Positions 9,149 to 18,914 are shown, counted from the stretch's first letter. The stretch is 64,000 bases of DNA from Pseudomonadota bacterium (GCA_023386155.1 JAEWKH010000068.1:1-64000), one strand, 5' to 3'. Program-made: numbers and translations. Notes: generated by a model from the letters alone, not told the origin.

Positions 9149-10042
9149 ATGCCTGAACTGCCCGAAGTCGAAACCGTGCGCCGCGGCCTGGAGCCCGCCA
9201 TGGTGGGTGCCCGCTTCACCAAGGTGATCCAGCGCCGGCCCGATCTGCGCTTCCCCTTCCCGGAGCGCTTCGCCGAGCGCCTGGAAGGCCAGGAAATCAA
9301 GGCCTTGGGCCGAAGGGCCAAGTATCTTCTCGCCGATCTCGCCTCCGGCGAGGTGCTCGTCATGCATCTGGGCATGTCGGGGCGCTTTCTCGTGACGCAA
9401 GGAGGCGCCACCCGCATGCCGGGCGAGTTCCACCACGAGCATGGGGGCCTCGGCGCCCATGACCACGTGGTATTCCAACTCTCCAACGGGGCGACCGTCA
9501 CCTACAATGACGCCCGCCGCTTCGGCTTCATGGATCTGGTGCCCCGGCCCGAGATCGAAACCTCGAGGCATTTCGCCGGCATGGGCATCGAGCCCCTTGG
9601 CAACGAGCTCTCGGGCGAGACCATCGCCCGGCTCTTCGGCGGCAGGCGCACCCCTCTGAAGGCCGCCCTCCTCGACCAGCGTCTGATCGCCGGTCTCGGC
9701 AACATCTATGTCTGCGAGGCCCTGTTCCGCACCGGGCTCCATCCGGAGGCCCCGGCGGGCTCGCTCGCGACGAAGAAGGGACAGCCGACCGACAAGGCGC
9801 ACCGGCTGGCCGATATCATCCGGGACGTGCTCGCCGAGGCCGTCGAGGCCGGCGGCTCGACCCTGCGCGACCACGCGCAGGTGGACGGCTCGCTCGGCTA
9901 TTTCCAGCATTCCTTCAGGGTCTACGACCGGGAGGGAGAGCCCTGCGTAACCCCCGCCTGCACGGGCACGGTGGCGCGGCTCGTGCAGTCCGGGCGCTCC
10001 ACCTTCTATTGCCCCGTATGCCAGAAGCGGTCCCGTGCCTGA
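9149..10042 (+). CDS. mutM: Formamidopyrimidine-DNA glycosylase
   Basis: The 297-residue base-excision repair glycosylase/AP lyase removes 8-oxoguanine and FaPy. After Met removal the catalytic N-terminal proline is exposed (MPELPEVETVRRGLEP). A TTG one codon upstream would bury this proline, so the ATG at 9149 is the right start. The family lysine lies in GRRAKYLL and the H2TH region in DQRLIAGLGNIY. The C-terminal four-cysteine zinc finger CVTPACTGTV...CPVCQKR is intact. Confidence 0.96.
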   Translation: MPELPEVETVRRGLEPAMVGARFTKVIQRRPDLRFPFPERFAERLEGQEIKALGRRAKYLLADLASGEVLVMHLGMSGRFLVTQGGATRMPGEFHHEHGGLGAHDHVVFQLSNGATVTYNDARRFGFMDLVPRPEIETSRHFAGMGIEPLGNELSGETIARLFGGRRTPLKAALLDQRLIAGLGNIYVCEALFRTGLHPEAPAGSLATKKGQPTDKAHRLADIIRDVLAEAVEAGGSTLRDHAQVDGSLGYFQHSFRVYDREGEPCVTPACTGTVARLVQSGRSTFYCPVCQKRSRA

Positions 10043-10154
10043 GACCGTGACGCCATCCCTGCCAAAAGGCGAAGGCCGGGATGCCGGATTTTCGCTTGCC
10101 GCATGGTCCGCCCTCGCCTACCGGTGTCTCATCCAGCGATGAGGAGACGCCGGC

Positions 10155-10928
10155 ATGGCTTTTGAGACGATTCTCGTTGAGACGCGCGGCAAGGTGGGGC
10201 TGATCACCCTCAACCGGCCCCAGGCCTTGAACGCCTTGAATTCGGCCCTGTTGAACGAGGTGAACCAGGCGCTCGACGCCTTCGAGGCGGACCCGGATAT
10301 CGGCTGCATCGTCATCACCGGATCGGAGAAGGCCTTTGCCGCAGGCGCCGACATCAAGGAGATGGCCGAGCTCGCCTATCCGCACACCTATATGGCCGAT
10401 TTCTTCTCCGGCTGGGAGAAGGTGTCGGGCCGGCGCAAGCCGATGATCGCCGCGGTGGCAGGCTTCGCGCTCGGCGGCGGCTGCGAGTTCGCCATGATGT
10501 GCGACTTCATCATCGCGGCGGACAACGCCAAGTTCGGCCAGCCGGAGATCAAGCTCGGCGTGATGCCGGGCATGGGCGGGACCCAGCGCCTGACCCGGCT
10601 CATCGGCAAGGCCAAGGCCATGGAGATGTGCCTGACCGGCCGCATGATGGGCGCCGAGGAGGCGGAGCGCTCCGGCCTCGTGGCCCGGGTGGTGCCCCTG
10701 GCCGATCTCATCAACGATGCCCTGAAGACGGCGGAGACCATCGCGTCCATGTCGCTGCCCATCGCCATGATGACGAAGGAAACCATCAACCGCGCCGACG
10801 AGGTGTCGCTCGCCGAGGGCATCCGTTTCGAGCGGCGCCTGTTCCACGCCATGTTCGCCACCGCCGACCAGAAGGAAGGTATGGCGGCCTTCGTGGGCAA
10901 GCGCGCAGCCGAGTTCAAGAACCAGTAA
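10155..10928 (+). CDS. Enoyl-CoA hydratase
   Basis: The 257-residue crotonase-fold enzyme adds water to trans-2-enoyl-CoA in fatty-acid or phenylacetate-type beta-oxidation. The oxyanion-hole segment AAGADIKEM is near residue 62. Both catalytic glutamates are in place, Glu111 in GGGCEFAMMCD and Glu131 in FGQPEIKLGVMPGMGG. This pattern fits a short-chain hydratase (EchA/FadB1 type); the physiological substrate cannot be read from sequence. It lies between mutM and rpsT, as in many relatives. Confidence 0.93.
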   Translation: MAFETILVETRGKVGLITLNRPQALNALNSALLNEVNQALDAFEADPDIGCIVITGSEKAFAAGADIKEMAELAYPHTYMADFFSGWEKVSGRRKPMIAAVAGFALGGGCEFAMMCDFIIAADNAKFGQPEIKLGVMPGMGGTQRLTRLIGKAKAMEMCLTGRMMGAEEAERSGLVARVVPLADLINDALKTAETIASMSLPIAMMTKETINRADEVSLAEGIRFERRLFHAMFATADQKEGMAAFVGKRAAEFKNQ

Positions 10929-10931
10929 ATC

Positions 10932-11723
10932 GTGATCGACATCGGATTCGACATGATCGCGGCTCTCGCCGCGATCTCTTTTTTGGCGGGCTTCGTGGAC
11001 TCGATTGCCGGAGGCGGCGGGCTCCTGACCGTGCCGGCGCTCCTGCTGGCCGGGCTCGATCCGGCCCAGGCCATCGCGACCAACAAGGTGCAGGGCTCGG
11101 TCGCCGCCGCCTCCGCCACCTATACCTTCGGGCGCAAGGGGCTGATCGAGTGGCGCAAGGCCTGGGGCTTCGCCCTGGTGGCGTTCGTCAGCAGCATCGC
11201 GGGGGCGCTGTGCGTGCAGTTCCTGCCCCGCCCCGTGCTCGAGGGACTGATCCCGCTCCTGCTCATCGCGATGGCGGCCTACTTCGCCCTCTCGCGCAAG
11301 ATGAAGGACGAGGATGCCCACGCCCGGATGACGGCTCTCGCCTTCGGCCTCACCGCGCCGGTCGCCCTTGGCTTCTATGACGGCGTCTTCGGGCCGGGGG
11401 CGGGCTCCTTCTACATGCTCGCCTTCGTGACGCTCCTCGGCTACGGGGTGGTCAAGGCGACCGCCCATACCAAGCTTGTCAATTTGGCGAGCAATTGCGG
11501 CAGTCTCCTGCTCTATGCCTCGACCGGCGCGGTGGTCTGGCCGGTCGGGCTGGTCATGGCCGGAGCCTCCTTTCTCGGCGCCCAGGCCGGGTCGCGGCTG
11601 GCCGTAAATCTGGGCTCCCGGATCATCCGCCCGCTCCTGGTCGCGGTCTCAGGCCTCATGGCGCTCCGCCTCCTGCTCGACCCGGCCAACCCCTGGCGCC
11701 AGGCCCTTCTGGCGCTTTTTTGA
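10932..11723 (+). CDS. TSUP family membrane transporter (TauE/SafE)
   Basis: The 263-residue inner-membrane protein has about eight hydrophobic segments and the family signature GFVDSIAGGGGLLTVPALL near residue 18, mirrored in the second half by DGVFGPGAGSFYMLAF. TSUP proteins export or import small sulfur or carboxylate anions; the substrate here is unknown. The GTG start lies 3 nt after the enoyl-CoA hydratase stop, so the two are probably co-transcribed. Confidence 0.9.
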   Translation: MIDIGFDMIAALAAISFLAGFVDSIAGGGGLLTVPALLLAGLDPAQAIATNKVQGSVAAASATYTFGRKGLIEWRKAWGFALVAFVSSIAGALCVQFLPRPVLEGLIPLLLIAMAAYFALSRKMKDEDAHARMTALAFGLTAPVALGFYDGVFGPGAGSFYMLAFVTLLGYGVVKATAHTKLVNLASNCGSLLLYASTGAVVWPVGLVMAGASFLGAQAGSRLAVNLGSRIIRPLLVAVSGLMALRLLLDPANPWRQALLALF

Positions 11724-11898
11724 CGCGCAAAGGCCTATGGTCGTTGACGTTCGCGGGCATCGCGTCTATAAGCCGCCTCACATGAGCCTGCGCGTCCCGC
11801 GGGCTCTTCGGTTTCCATGCAATCAACCGATCGCTGCCAGAGCCCTCGACGGGCTTGAGCTTGGCGCATCGGGATTTTGAAAAGAACGAGGATGGGCC

Positions 11899-12165
11899 AT
11901 GGCCAACACCGTGTCCGCCAAGAAGATGACCCGCAAGATCGCGAAGCGCACCGCGATCAACAAGTCGCGTCGCAGCCGGATGCGGACTTTCGTCCGCAAG
12001 GTCGAAGAGGCGATTGCGTCCGGTAACCAGACCGAGGCCGTGGCCGCCCTGCGCGCTGCCGAGCCGGAGCTGATGCGCGCTGCCCAGAAGGGCATCGTGC
12101 ACAAGAACACCGCGTCGCGGAAGGTCTCGCGCCTCGCGAGCCGCATCAAGACGCTGAGCGCCTAA
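11899..12165 (+). CDS. rpsT: 30S ribosomal protein S20
   Basis: The 88-residue, very basic, helical protein binds 16S rRNA early in 30S assembly. The N-terminus MANTVSAKKMTRKIAKRTA is typical, as is the C-terminal HKNTASRKVSRLASRI. It is transcribed alone from the 175-bp gap after the TSUP gene and closed by a strong terminator. Its place just before dnaA is conserved in many Alphaproteobacteria. Confidence 0.97.
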   Translation: MANTVSAKKMTRKIAKRTAINKSRRSRMRTFVRKVEEAIASGNQTEAVAALRAAEPELMRAAQKGIVHKNTASRKVSRLASRIKTLSA

Positions 12166-12201
12166 AAGCAGCTTCCACGCTGTCTTTTCATCGACGACAG
12201 G

Positions 12202-12227
12202 ACCCGGCCGCGAGGCCGGGTTTTTTC
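12202..12227 (+). terminator. Rho-independent terminator of rpsT
   Basis: ACCCGGCC and GGCCGGGT form a short-looped hairpin followed by six T residues, 37 nt after the rpsT stop. Confidence 0.9.
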
Positions 12228-12240
12228 GTGCCCGGAGCCG

Positions 12241-12943
12241 GATTCCGCCTGCAAATTTTATCCACACGACAGCTTGACTTTATCCCCGACAGACCGGGTG
12301 AAAGCTCCACAGGCCGGTTTCAAACCGCACATAAAACACTTAGCCTCTTCAAGAACTTAGCAGGCAAAGCACCGCGAAGCATCAGAATCACCTCCCGAGT
12401 CGAGGCGAATCGGTTCTGAATCAAGGTTGCGGAAAGACTCTTTTTTCGGGCCTGCGGACAGGCTGTGGTGGAACAGTGAATCAGTTGAAGAGTCAGGACT
12501 TTAAAGCCCAGATTCAAAAGCTGTGGACGAGGCTGTGAACGCCACAAGGGGCTTGCAAGCGCCCGTGACTCGTCTCGGCCGTATTGCACGCCGTCCCGCA
12601 CCCTGTGTAAGGTCAATTTGCTTCAACGGCTCGCCGTGAAGTCATTCACTCAAAACTCGAACTAAAGTCACCATGTGCGGGGATCAGTCGTTGTTTCATT
12701 CTCTCAAGAAGCAAGCGAAGGCTCGTCCTTTACCGAGAGGTAAACTTGATAGAGCTTGAGTGAAGACAAAGGAGACGACAGTCAGCGATCGTCTCCACTT
12801 AAAAGCGTGCAGATAATCTTTAGTACAATTGGGGGCACCGCGTTTTGGATAGCCTGTGAGGCCTTTGTGCCTTGGTGTTCGAAACGGGTCATGCGTGGGG
12901 GTTTTCGACCTTAAAGAAGGCGAAGCCTCGTGGAGGAACTTTG
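12241..12943 (+). promoter_or_regulatory. dnaA upstream region, candidate replication-origin or dnaA control region
   Basis: About 700 bp without a supported gene. It holds one perfect DnaA box, TTATCCACA at 12258-12266. Relaxed copies follow: TTATCCCCG just downstream, and reverse-strand forms around TGTGGTGGA (12464) and TGTGGACGA (12522-12530). Base composition is more AT-rich than the neighbours. It therefore contains the dnaA promoter and is a candidate origin, but origins in this class are not always next to dnaA. Confidence 0.5.
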
Positions 12944-14446
12944 ATGTATCGCAGCGAAGATCACCGCACCTTTGCCGCTCCGAGCGAGAACGGCATGGAG
13001 GCTCCGGGCGAACAAACGGCATCGGATGTATGGGCGCGGGTCAAGCGCCGTCTCCGGGCCGAGCTGGGGGAGGATATCTTCGCAAGCTGGTTCGGTCGCC
13101 TGGAGCTGGACTCGGTGGTCGAGGGCTGCGCCTATCTCACCGTTCCCACCCGCTTCCTGAAGAGCTGGATCGAGTCCCATTATGCCGACCGGGTGCTGAC
13201 GGTCTATCGCTCCGAATCCGCCGACGTGGAGCGCGTCTCCATCGGCGTCCGCAGCACGCTCGGACGCGATCCCGCGGCCCAGCGCCGGGTCAGCGAAGCC
13301 CCCCGCCCCGCTCCGGCCGCGTCCATGGCTATGCCGAGCATGGTCGGGGAGATCAAGAATCCCACGGCAGCCGCCCCCCAGGAGGAGCGTGGCGAGAACG
13401 GCGACCTCGGCGGCGCGCCGCTCGATTCCCGCCTTACCTTCGAGAGCTTCATCGTCGGCCGCTCCAACGCGCTCGCCCATGCGGCGGCCGATCGGGTCGC
13501 CCACGCCCAGAACGGCCAGGCCATCTACAACCCGCTCTATCTCCATGCCGGCGTGGGCCTCGGCAAGACGCATCTTCTCCATGCCATCGGGCATGCCGTG
13601 CGCGCACAGGGCCGCCGTGTCATCTACCTGACGGCCGACCGCTTCATGTACGGATTCGTCGCATCCCTGAAGGCGCAGACGTCGCTCGCCTTCAAGGAGC
13701 GCCTTCGAGGCATCGACCTGCTCATCATCGACGACGTGCAGTTCATCCAGGGCAAGCAGATCCAGCAGGAATTCGGCCATACGCTGAATGCGCTGATCGA
13801 TGCGGGCCGCCAGATCGTGATCGCCGCCGACCGTCCGCCGGCGGATCTGGAGAACCTCGACGAGCGCGTGCGCTCGCGCCTCGCCGGCGGCCTCGTGGTC
13901 GAGGTCAGCGCCCTCGACGAGGCGCTGCGCACCTCCATCCTCACCACGCGGATCGAGGCTCTCAAGACGATCCACCCCACCTTCGAAGTGGGCCCGAACG
14001 TGATCGCCTATGTGGCCCGCGCCATCACGGCCAACGGGCGCGACCTCGAAGGCGCGGTGAACCGCCTGCTCGCCCATGCGACGCTCACCGGCTCGGCCAT
14101 CACCCTGGAAACCGCCGAAACCGCAATCCGCGACCTGGTGCGCAACCGCGAGCCCAAGCGGGTCAAGATCGAGGACATCCAGAAGCTGGTCGCTTCCCGC
14201 TACAACGTCTCCCGCTCCGATATCCTCTCGGAGCGCCGCACCGCCGCCGTGGTGCGCCCGCGCCAGATCGCCATGTACCTGTCCAAGGTGCTGACCTTAC
14301 GTTCACTACCGGAGATCGGACGCCGCTTCGGCGGGCGCGATCACACCACCGTGCTCCACGCGGTGCGCAAGATCGAGAAGGCGCTGGGCGAGGACCACGC
14401 CCTCTCCGACGAGGTCGAACTCCTCAAGCGGATGCTGCAGGAGTAA
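12944..14446 (+). CDS. dnaA: Chromosomal replication initiator protein DnaA
   Basis: The 500-residue initiator binds DnaA boxes and melts the origin. Domain I spans roughly residues 25-105. A variable linker follows, then the AAA+ domain with Walker A GVGLGKTHLLHA, Walker B LLIIDDVQF and the sensor segment. Domain IV ends in the DNA-binding signature GGRDHTTVLHAVRKIE. The ATG at 12944 follows GGAGG at good spacing; a longer frame starting upstream lacks conservation. dnaN follows 158 bp downstream. Confidence 0.96.
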   Translation: MYRSEDHRTFAAPSENGMEAPGEQTASDVWARVKRRLRAELGEDIFASWFGRLELDSVVEGCAYLTVPTRFLKSWIESHYADRVLTVYRSESADVERVSIGVRSTLGRDPAAQRRVSEAPRPAPAASMAMPSMVGEIKNPTAAAPQEERGENGDLGGAPLDSRLTFESFIVGRSNALAHAAADRVAHAQNGQAIYNPLYLHAGVGLGKTHLLHAIGHAVRAQGRRVIYLTADRFMYGFVASLKAQTSLAFKERLRGIDLLIIDDVQFIQGKQIQQEFGHTLNALIDAGRQIVIAADRPPADLENLDERVRSRLAGGLVVEVSALDEALRTSILTTRIEALKTIHPTFEVGPNVIAYVARAITANGRDLEGAVNRLLAHATLTGSAITLETAETAIRDLVRNREPKRVKIEDIQKLVASRYNVSRSDILSERRTAAVVRPRQIAMYLSKVLTLRSLPEIGRRFGGRDHTTVLHAVRKIEKALGEDHALSDEVELLKRMLQE

Positions 14447-14604
14447 GCCTTCAGGGCTGGGGCGCCGCAGGCGGATAGGGCCGGGTCACCCCGGCCTTGC
14501 TTTCTCAGGCGACAAAAGCCAACATTGCTGCCCTGCTTGTCCCGCCCGAGGCTCGTCTTTCGCGGGATCGGGCCAAGAATTTCACCGAAACCAGGTGCAA
14601 GGTT

Positions 14605-15723
14605 ATGAGAGTTACCGTTGAGCGCGCCGCTCTGCTGAAGGCGCTGGGGCATGTGCACCGCGTCGTCGAGCGCCGCAACACCATTCCGATCCTGTCGAAC
14701 GTGCTGCTCCGCGCGGACGAAGGATCGCTTCGCCTCAAGGCCACCGACCTCGACATCGAGGTGACGGAGACGATCCCGGCCGAGATCACGGAAGCAGGTT
14801 CGACCACCGTCCCGGCCTACATGATCTACGACATCGTCCGCAAGCTCTCGGACGGCGCCCAGGTTTCGCTCGAAATGACGGCCGATATGGGCCAGATGCA
14901 GATCCGCTCCGGCCGCTCGCGCTTCATGCTGCAGGCCCTGCCGGAAAGCGACTTCCCGGATCTCGCCGCCGGCGACCTGCCGCACCGCTTCACGCTGTCG
15001 GCAAGCGATCTCAAGCGCCTGATCGAGAAGACGCAGTTCGCAATCTCGACGGAAGAGACGCGCTACTACCTCAACGGCATCTATCTCCACACCATCGATG
15101 CGGGCGGCTCCGTCGTCATGCGCGCGGTCGCCACCGACGGCCATCGCCTCGCCCGGGTCGAGATCCCGGCCCCCACCGGCTCGGAAGGCATGCCCGGCGT
15201 GATCGTGCCGCGCAAAGCCGTGGCCGAGATCGTCAAGCTCGTGGAGGACGGGTCCGAGAACGTCACGGTCGAACTGTCCTCCGCCAAGGTGCGGCTGACC
15301 TTCGACGGCGTGGTGCTGACCTCCAAGCTCATCGACGGGACCTTCCCCGATTACCAGCGGGTCATTCCCACCGGGAACGACAAGGTTCTCGTGGTCGAGC
15401 GCAACGATTTCTCCAAGGCCGTGGACCGCGTCTCCACCATCTCGTCCGAGCGTGGTCGCGCGGTGAAGCTCGCGCTCAGCGACGGCCGCCTGACGCTCAC
15501 CGTCAACAACCCGGATTCGGGCAGCGCCACGGAGGAGATCGAGGTCGATTACGACGCGTCGCCGATCGATATCGGCTTCAATGCCCGCTATCTCCTCGAC
15601 ATCACGGCCCAGCTCGACGGCGACACCGCCCTGTTCAAGCTCGCCGATCCCGGCTCCCCCACCATCGTTCAGGACCGCGAAGGCGCCTCCGCGCTCTACG
15701 TCCTGATGCCGATGCGGGTGTAG
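14605..15723 (+). CDS. dnaN: DNA polymerase III subunit beta (sliding clamp)
   Basis: The 372-residue clamp has family length and consists of three similar domains forming a ring as a dimer. It begins MRVTVERAALLKALGHVHRVVERRNTIPILS. The C-terminus ends in the conserved SALYVLMPMRV, part of the partner-binding pocket. The ATG at 14605 is preceded by an in-frame open stretch without conservation. In most relatives recF would follow closely; here a glycan cluster intervenes. Confidence 0.97.
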   Translation: MRVTVERAALLKALGHVHRVVERRNTIPILSNVLLRADEGSLRLKATDLDIEVTETIPAEITEAGSTTVPAYMIYDIVRKLSDGAQVSLEMTADMGQMQIRSGRSRFMLQALPESDFPDLAAGDLPHRFTLSASDLKRLIEKTQFAISTEETRYYLNGIYLHTIDAGGSVVMRAVATDGHRLARVEIPAPTGSEGMPGVIVPRKAVAEIVKLVEDGSENVTVELSSAKVRLTFDGVVLTSKLIDGTFPDYQRVIPTGNDKVLVVERNDFSKAVDRVSTISSERGRAVKLALSDGRLTLTVNNPDSGSATEEIEVDYDASPIDIGFNARYLLDITAQLDGDTALFKLADPGSPTIVQDREGASALYVLMPMRV

Positions 15724-15737
15724 GCCCTCGAATGACC

Positions 15738-15772
15738 CTTGCTCCCTTCCCTTGACCGGAGAAGGGAGCAAG
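15738..15772 (+). terminator. Hairpin after dnaN, probable terminator
   Basis: CTTGCTCCCTTC and GAAGGGAGCAAG form a perfect 12-bp stem with an 11-nt loop, 14 nt after the dnaN stop. No T-run follows, so efficiency is uncertain. Confidence 0.6.
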
Positions 15773-16011
15773 CCCGGCGTATTTTCAAAAAATAGTATTT
15801 CAAGTCAGGACTGCTTCTCTTCTGTCCTCTCATCCTTAAGCAGACTTTTGCTTTAGGGGCCCTGTACTTGTTCTGAACCCGAGAACGGTTTGCGCCTGTC
15901 TGACAGTACAGCTGCGCCATGCCCGGTCCTTTAGGGCAATTATATGTTGTAACGTTTTATAGCTTCAGGTATAAGCGCTTCTGGAGCAAACAACATTTCA
16001 GAACTCTTTTA

Positions 16012-17028
16012 ATGCCCTCACAGTCCCCCCCACGTGAGAGGAGGATCGCTGCTGTGATCCCTTGCTTCCGGGTCCGGAAGCACATCGCGTCTGTCCTCCG
16101 TGAAATTGGACCAGAAGTTAACGCTATCTACGTCGTCGACGATTGCTGTCCTGAAGAGACCGGGAAGTTCGTGCGCGAATGCATCGACGATCCCCGTGTC
16201 AAAGTCATTTTCAACGAAAGGAATCTTGGCGTCGGTGGCGCCGCCCTCTCAGGCATGGCCCAAGCCGCTGCCGACGAGGCGGAGGTTATCGTGAAGATCG
16301 ACGGCGATGGTCAGATGGATCCACGCCTCATTCCAGCTTTTGTTGCGGCCATTCTATCGTCCGAAGCTGATTTTGCGAAAGGCAACAGGTTCTTCGAGCC
16401 CGAAGGGGTGATGACTATGCCTCGGGTGCGCCTGATTGGTAATGCGGGCCTTTCCTTCATGGCGAAGTTCTCGACCGGCTACTGGCACAGCTTCGACCCG
16501 ACGAACGGGTTCTTCGCAATTCACGCGAGCCTCATGAAGCTCTTGCCCATTGAGAAGATCAGCAAGCGCTACTTCTTCGAGTCAGATCTGCTGTTCCGAT
16601 TGAATGTGATCGAGGCCAGGGTCGTGGATATTCCCATGCATGCTCATTATGCCGATGAAGTGAGCAGCATGCAGCCATACGAGGAAATCTGGCGCTTCAC
16701 GAAGGGACATGCGAGAAACTTCGTCAAACGCATTTTCTACAAATATTTCCTGCGCGACTTCAATGTCGCGTCTATCGAGCTCCTGTTGGGCTTGGCCCTG
16801 CTCGCCTTCGGAACGGTCTTCGGCTTGGTGAACTGGCAGAGCGAGTCTTTTGCCAGCGCAGGAACCGTGATGCTGGCAGCCATGCCCGTCATCGTTGGGA
16901 CGCAGCTTCTGCTCGCCTTTCTCAATTACGACATCCAGTCCGCTCCGGCTTCGGCTCTTCATCCTCGACTTGAACGATCCAAGCGGCCCGAGAGGGCGCT
17001 GCGCCACCGGGCGAGCACCACGGCATGA
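16012..17028 (+). CDS. GT2 family glycosyltransferase with C-terminal membrane helices
   Basis: The 338-residue protein has an N-terminal GT-A domain: AAVIPCFRVRKHIASVL, YVVDDCCPEETG and the metal-binding DGDGQMDP. The layout resembles dolichol/polyprenyl-phosphate hexose transferases such as DPM1 or ArnC, which load a sugar onto a lipid carrier. Two hydrophobic segments near residues 250-305 anchor it in the membrane. An in-frame start at 15919 would add about 31 residues but has no conserved content. The next gene overlaps its stop by 4 bases. Confidence 0.88.
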   Translation: MPSQSPPRERRIAAVIPCFRVRKHIASVLREIGPEVNAIYVVDDCCPEETGKFVRECIDDPRVKVIFNERNLGVGGAALSGMAQAAADEAEVIVKIDGDGQMDPRLIPAFVAAILSSEADFAKGNRFFEPEGVMTMPRVRLIGNAGLSFMAKFSTGYWHSFDPTNGFFAIHASLMKLLPIEKISKRYFFESDLLFRLNVIEARVVDIPMHAHYADEVSSMQPYEEIWRFTKGHARNFVKRIFYKYFLRDFNVASIELLLGLALLAFGTVFGLVNWQSESFASAGTVMLAAMPVIVGTQLLLAFLNYDIQSAPASALHPRLERSKRPERALRHRASTTA

Positions 17029-17393
17029 ACCTCAATGCTTACGCCCTTGCGCTGTTTTCCGTAATCGTGATCGCCATCGGGCAATCGATCTTCAAGTATT
17101 CCGCCCTGCGTTTCACCTTCACGGCCGGGCAACCGATCCTCGAATGGGTTCAGCAGAACTTCGTGCCGCTGGCGGCCGTGGTCGGCGCCCTCTCGCTCTA
17201 CATGGTCTCCACGGTGGCATGGATCACGGCCTTGAGAACGATCCCGCTCTCCGTTGCCTTCATGTTCAACGCCTTGGCCTTCGCCTTCATTCCCATCGTC
17301 AGCATGCTGTTCTTCAATGAACAGCTTCCGCGATTTCTCCTTCCAGGCCTAGGGCTGATCGCGGCGGGCATTTATCTGATCACTCTCAAGTAA
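17025..17393 (+). CDS. EamA/SMR-like four-helix membrane protein
   Basis: The 122-residue, highly hydrophobic product has about four membrane spans (near residues 3-22, 42-63, 71-92 and 98-120). It resembles the small multidrug-resistance/EamA fold and especially ArnE/ArnF-like flippase subunits, often paired with a polyprenyl-phosphate glycosyltransferase. The ATGA overlap with the GT2 gene and the GT39-like gene 6 nt downstream support a role in moving the lipid-linked sugar across the membrane. That role is inference from context. Confidence 0.75.
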   Translation: MNLNAYALALFSVIVIAIGQSIFKYSALRFTFTAGQPILEWVQQNFVPLAAVVGALSLYMVSTVAWITALRTIPLSVAFMFNALAFAFIPIVSMLFFNEQLPRFLLPGLGLIAAGIYLITLK

Positions 17394-17399
17394 CGTCAT

Positions 17400-18914
17400 A
17401 TGTTGAAGACATGTTCGAACCCATTTCACATCGCAAGAGAGCATGTCATCTCAACAGGCTTCGCTGGCATCTTCATTGTCTTTTCCGCATTCCTTGTCCT
17501 CGGCAATTACCAGAACCATGACGGAGACTTCGGGCAGTATGTGATCCAAGCTCGCAATCTGTTGCTCGGACGCCCATGGGACCACCTGGTTGATGGCCTC
17601 CCCTCCGTGCCGCCTCTCTATTCCGTTCTTCTGGCTGGCCTCACCTGGGTGGCAGGCGTCAATGCCTATGCCTACGCGGGTCTGAACAGCGTGCTCTGGG
17701 CAGGCGGAGCGGTCACGGCGTATCATTTCTTTCGACGGGATTTCAAAAACGAACTCGTGGCTTACGCCTATCTTCTCGTTGTTCTTTTCTCGCCGTTTGT
17801 CCTTTATTTTCAACAGAGCGGCGTCCCGAACATTCTCTATGCCGCCGGTGCGATGCTTGCCCTGATGTCCGCCAAGCGCCTTGGCGAAGCGGGCTTTCGG
17901 CTCAGGTACGCTCTGTGCCTTCTTCTGCCGGCATTCATGAGAAGCGAGGCGCTTGCCCTTTATGCTGCGCTATTCGTCTATTTCGGATTAAAACACCAGT
18001 GGAGGAGCCTCATTCTGCCGGCTCTCGGGGTTGCCCTCCTGATAGGCTCCGATCTGCTCGTAAGCATGAACTTCGATCTCGTGTCGAACTTCCGGCATGC
18101 GGCTCAAACGGCGGAAGGAAGCTCTGAAGGTTGGCGTGCGGCCCGTCTCCTGACAGCCTATTGCTACATGTTCCTGAGCTATTTCTTCGGGCTAGCCGAT
18201 ATTCTGTTGTCGCCGGGAGTGACAGGAAAGCAGGCCATCTGGACTCTCTTTATCGGTCAATTTCCATTACGCATCGGACCGCTGTCCGTCGTCCTGGCGG
18301 GTGTTTTCCTGACGGGCGTGCTGATCCATCGCCGCCATTACTCCCTCGACAAGATGTTCTTTGCTGCCCACCTGGGGCTCATTTCGATGTTCCTGCTCGT
18401 CGATGGGGTCCCGGTGCGCTACCTGTTGCCGCTGGCTCCCATCTACATCTTCTATGTTCTGTTCGCGGTCGAGCAGGCACTCATCTCCTGGAAGGTCCCG
18501 CCAAAGGCCATTCCAGGTCTGACGGCACTCCCTTTGCTTCTCGTATACCTCGTATCCATTCCGAAGCTCATGACAGTGCCGGCACGGGAAAACAGCCTGT
18601 TCACGCCCGCGATGAGCCGCCTTGCGGACTGGGTCGCGCAGAACAGCAATGGACGAGAGGTGGCCTATTACAAGTCACGGCTCATGACGCTGGTTCTGGA
18701 CCTGCGATCCAGCCAAGCAACGCAATCCTTGAGCGTCAGAAGCGTTCGGCAGGCGGAGCGCCTGCTGAACAGAGGCGTCCTGGTTGTGGTCCGGAAGGTC
18801 CCTGAAGCCCGCCAGCTAGAGATTCTCGATCGATTTCGAGGCGACCATAGCGTTTCCGTCGTCTGGGAGGATGACATGCATGCCGTGTTGTCCAGGCATC
18901 AGCCTGATGCTTGA
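17400..18914 (+). CDS. Polytopic membrane glycosyltransferase (GT39/ArnT-like)
   Basis: The 504-residue protein has about ten to twelve hydrophobic segments. The first periplasmic loop carries NHDGDFGQYVIQARNLL near residue 39, the acidic pair typical of GT-C enzymes that use polyprenyl-phosphate sugars, followed by a P-PLY motif (SVPPLYSVLLAGL). It probably transfers the sugar made and flipped by the two upstream gene products to a periplasmic acceptor. The acceptor is unknown. Confidence 0.8.
   Translation: MLKTCSNPFHIAREHVISTGFAGIFIVFSAFLVLGNYQNHDGDFGQYVIQARNLLLGRPWDHLVDGLPSVPPLYSVLLAGLTWVAGVNAYAYAGLNSVLWAGGAVTAYHFFRRDFKNELVAYAYLLVVLFSPFVLYFQQSGVPNILYAAGAMLALMSAKRLGEAGFRLRYALCLLLPAFMRSEALALYAALFVYFGLKHQWRSLILPALGVALLIGSDLLVSMNFDLVSNFRHAAQTAEGSSEGWRAARLLTAYCYMFLSYFFGLADILLSPGVTGKQAIWTLFIGQFPLRIGPLSVVLAGVFLTGVLIHRRHYSLDKMFFAAHLGLISMFLLVDGVPVRYLLPLAPIYIFYVLFAVEQALISWKVPPKAIPGLTALPLLLVYLVSIPKLMTVPARENSLFTPAMSRLADWVAQNSNGREVAYYKSRLMTLVLDLRSSQATQSLSVRSVRQAERLLNRGVLVVVRKVPEARQLEILDRFRGDHSVSVVWEDDMHAVLSRHQPDA

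Noticed and set aside
12228..12419. 63-codon frame between rpsT and dnaA
   Set aside because: It begins inside the rpsT terminator region and spans the DnaA box; no sign of coding.
12856..14478. Arg/Pro-rich second frame over dnaA
   Set aside because: It is an out-of-frame shadow of dnaA with no conserved features.
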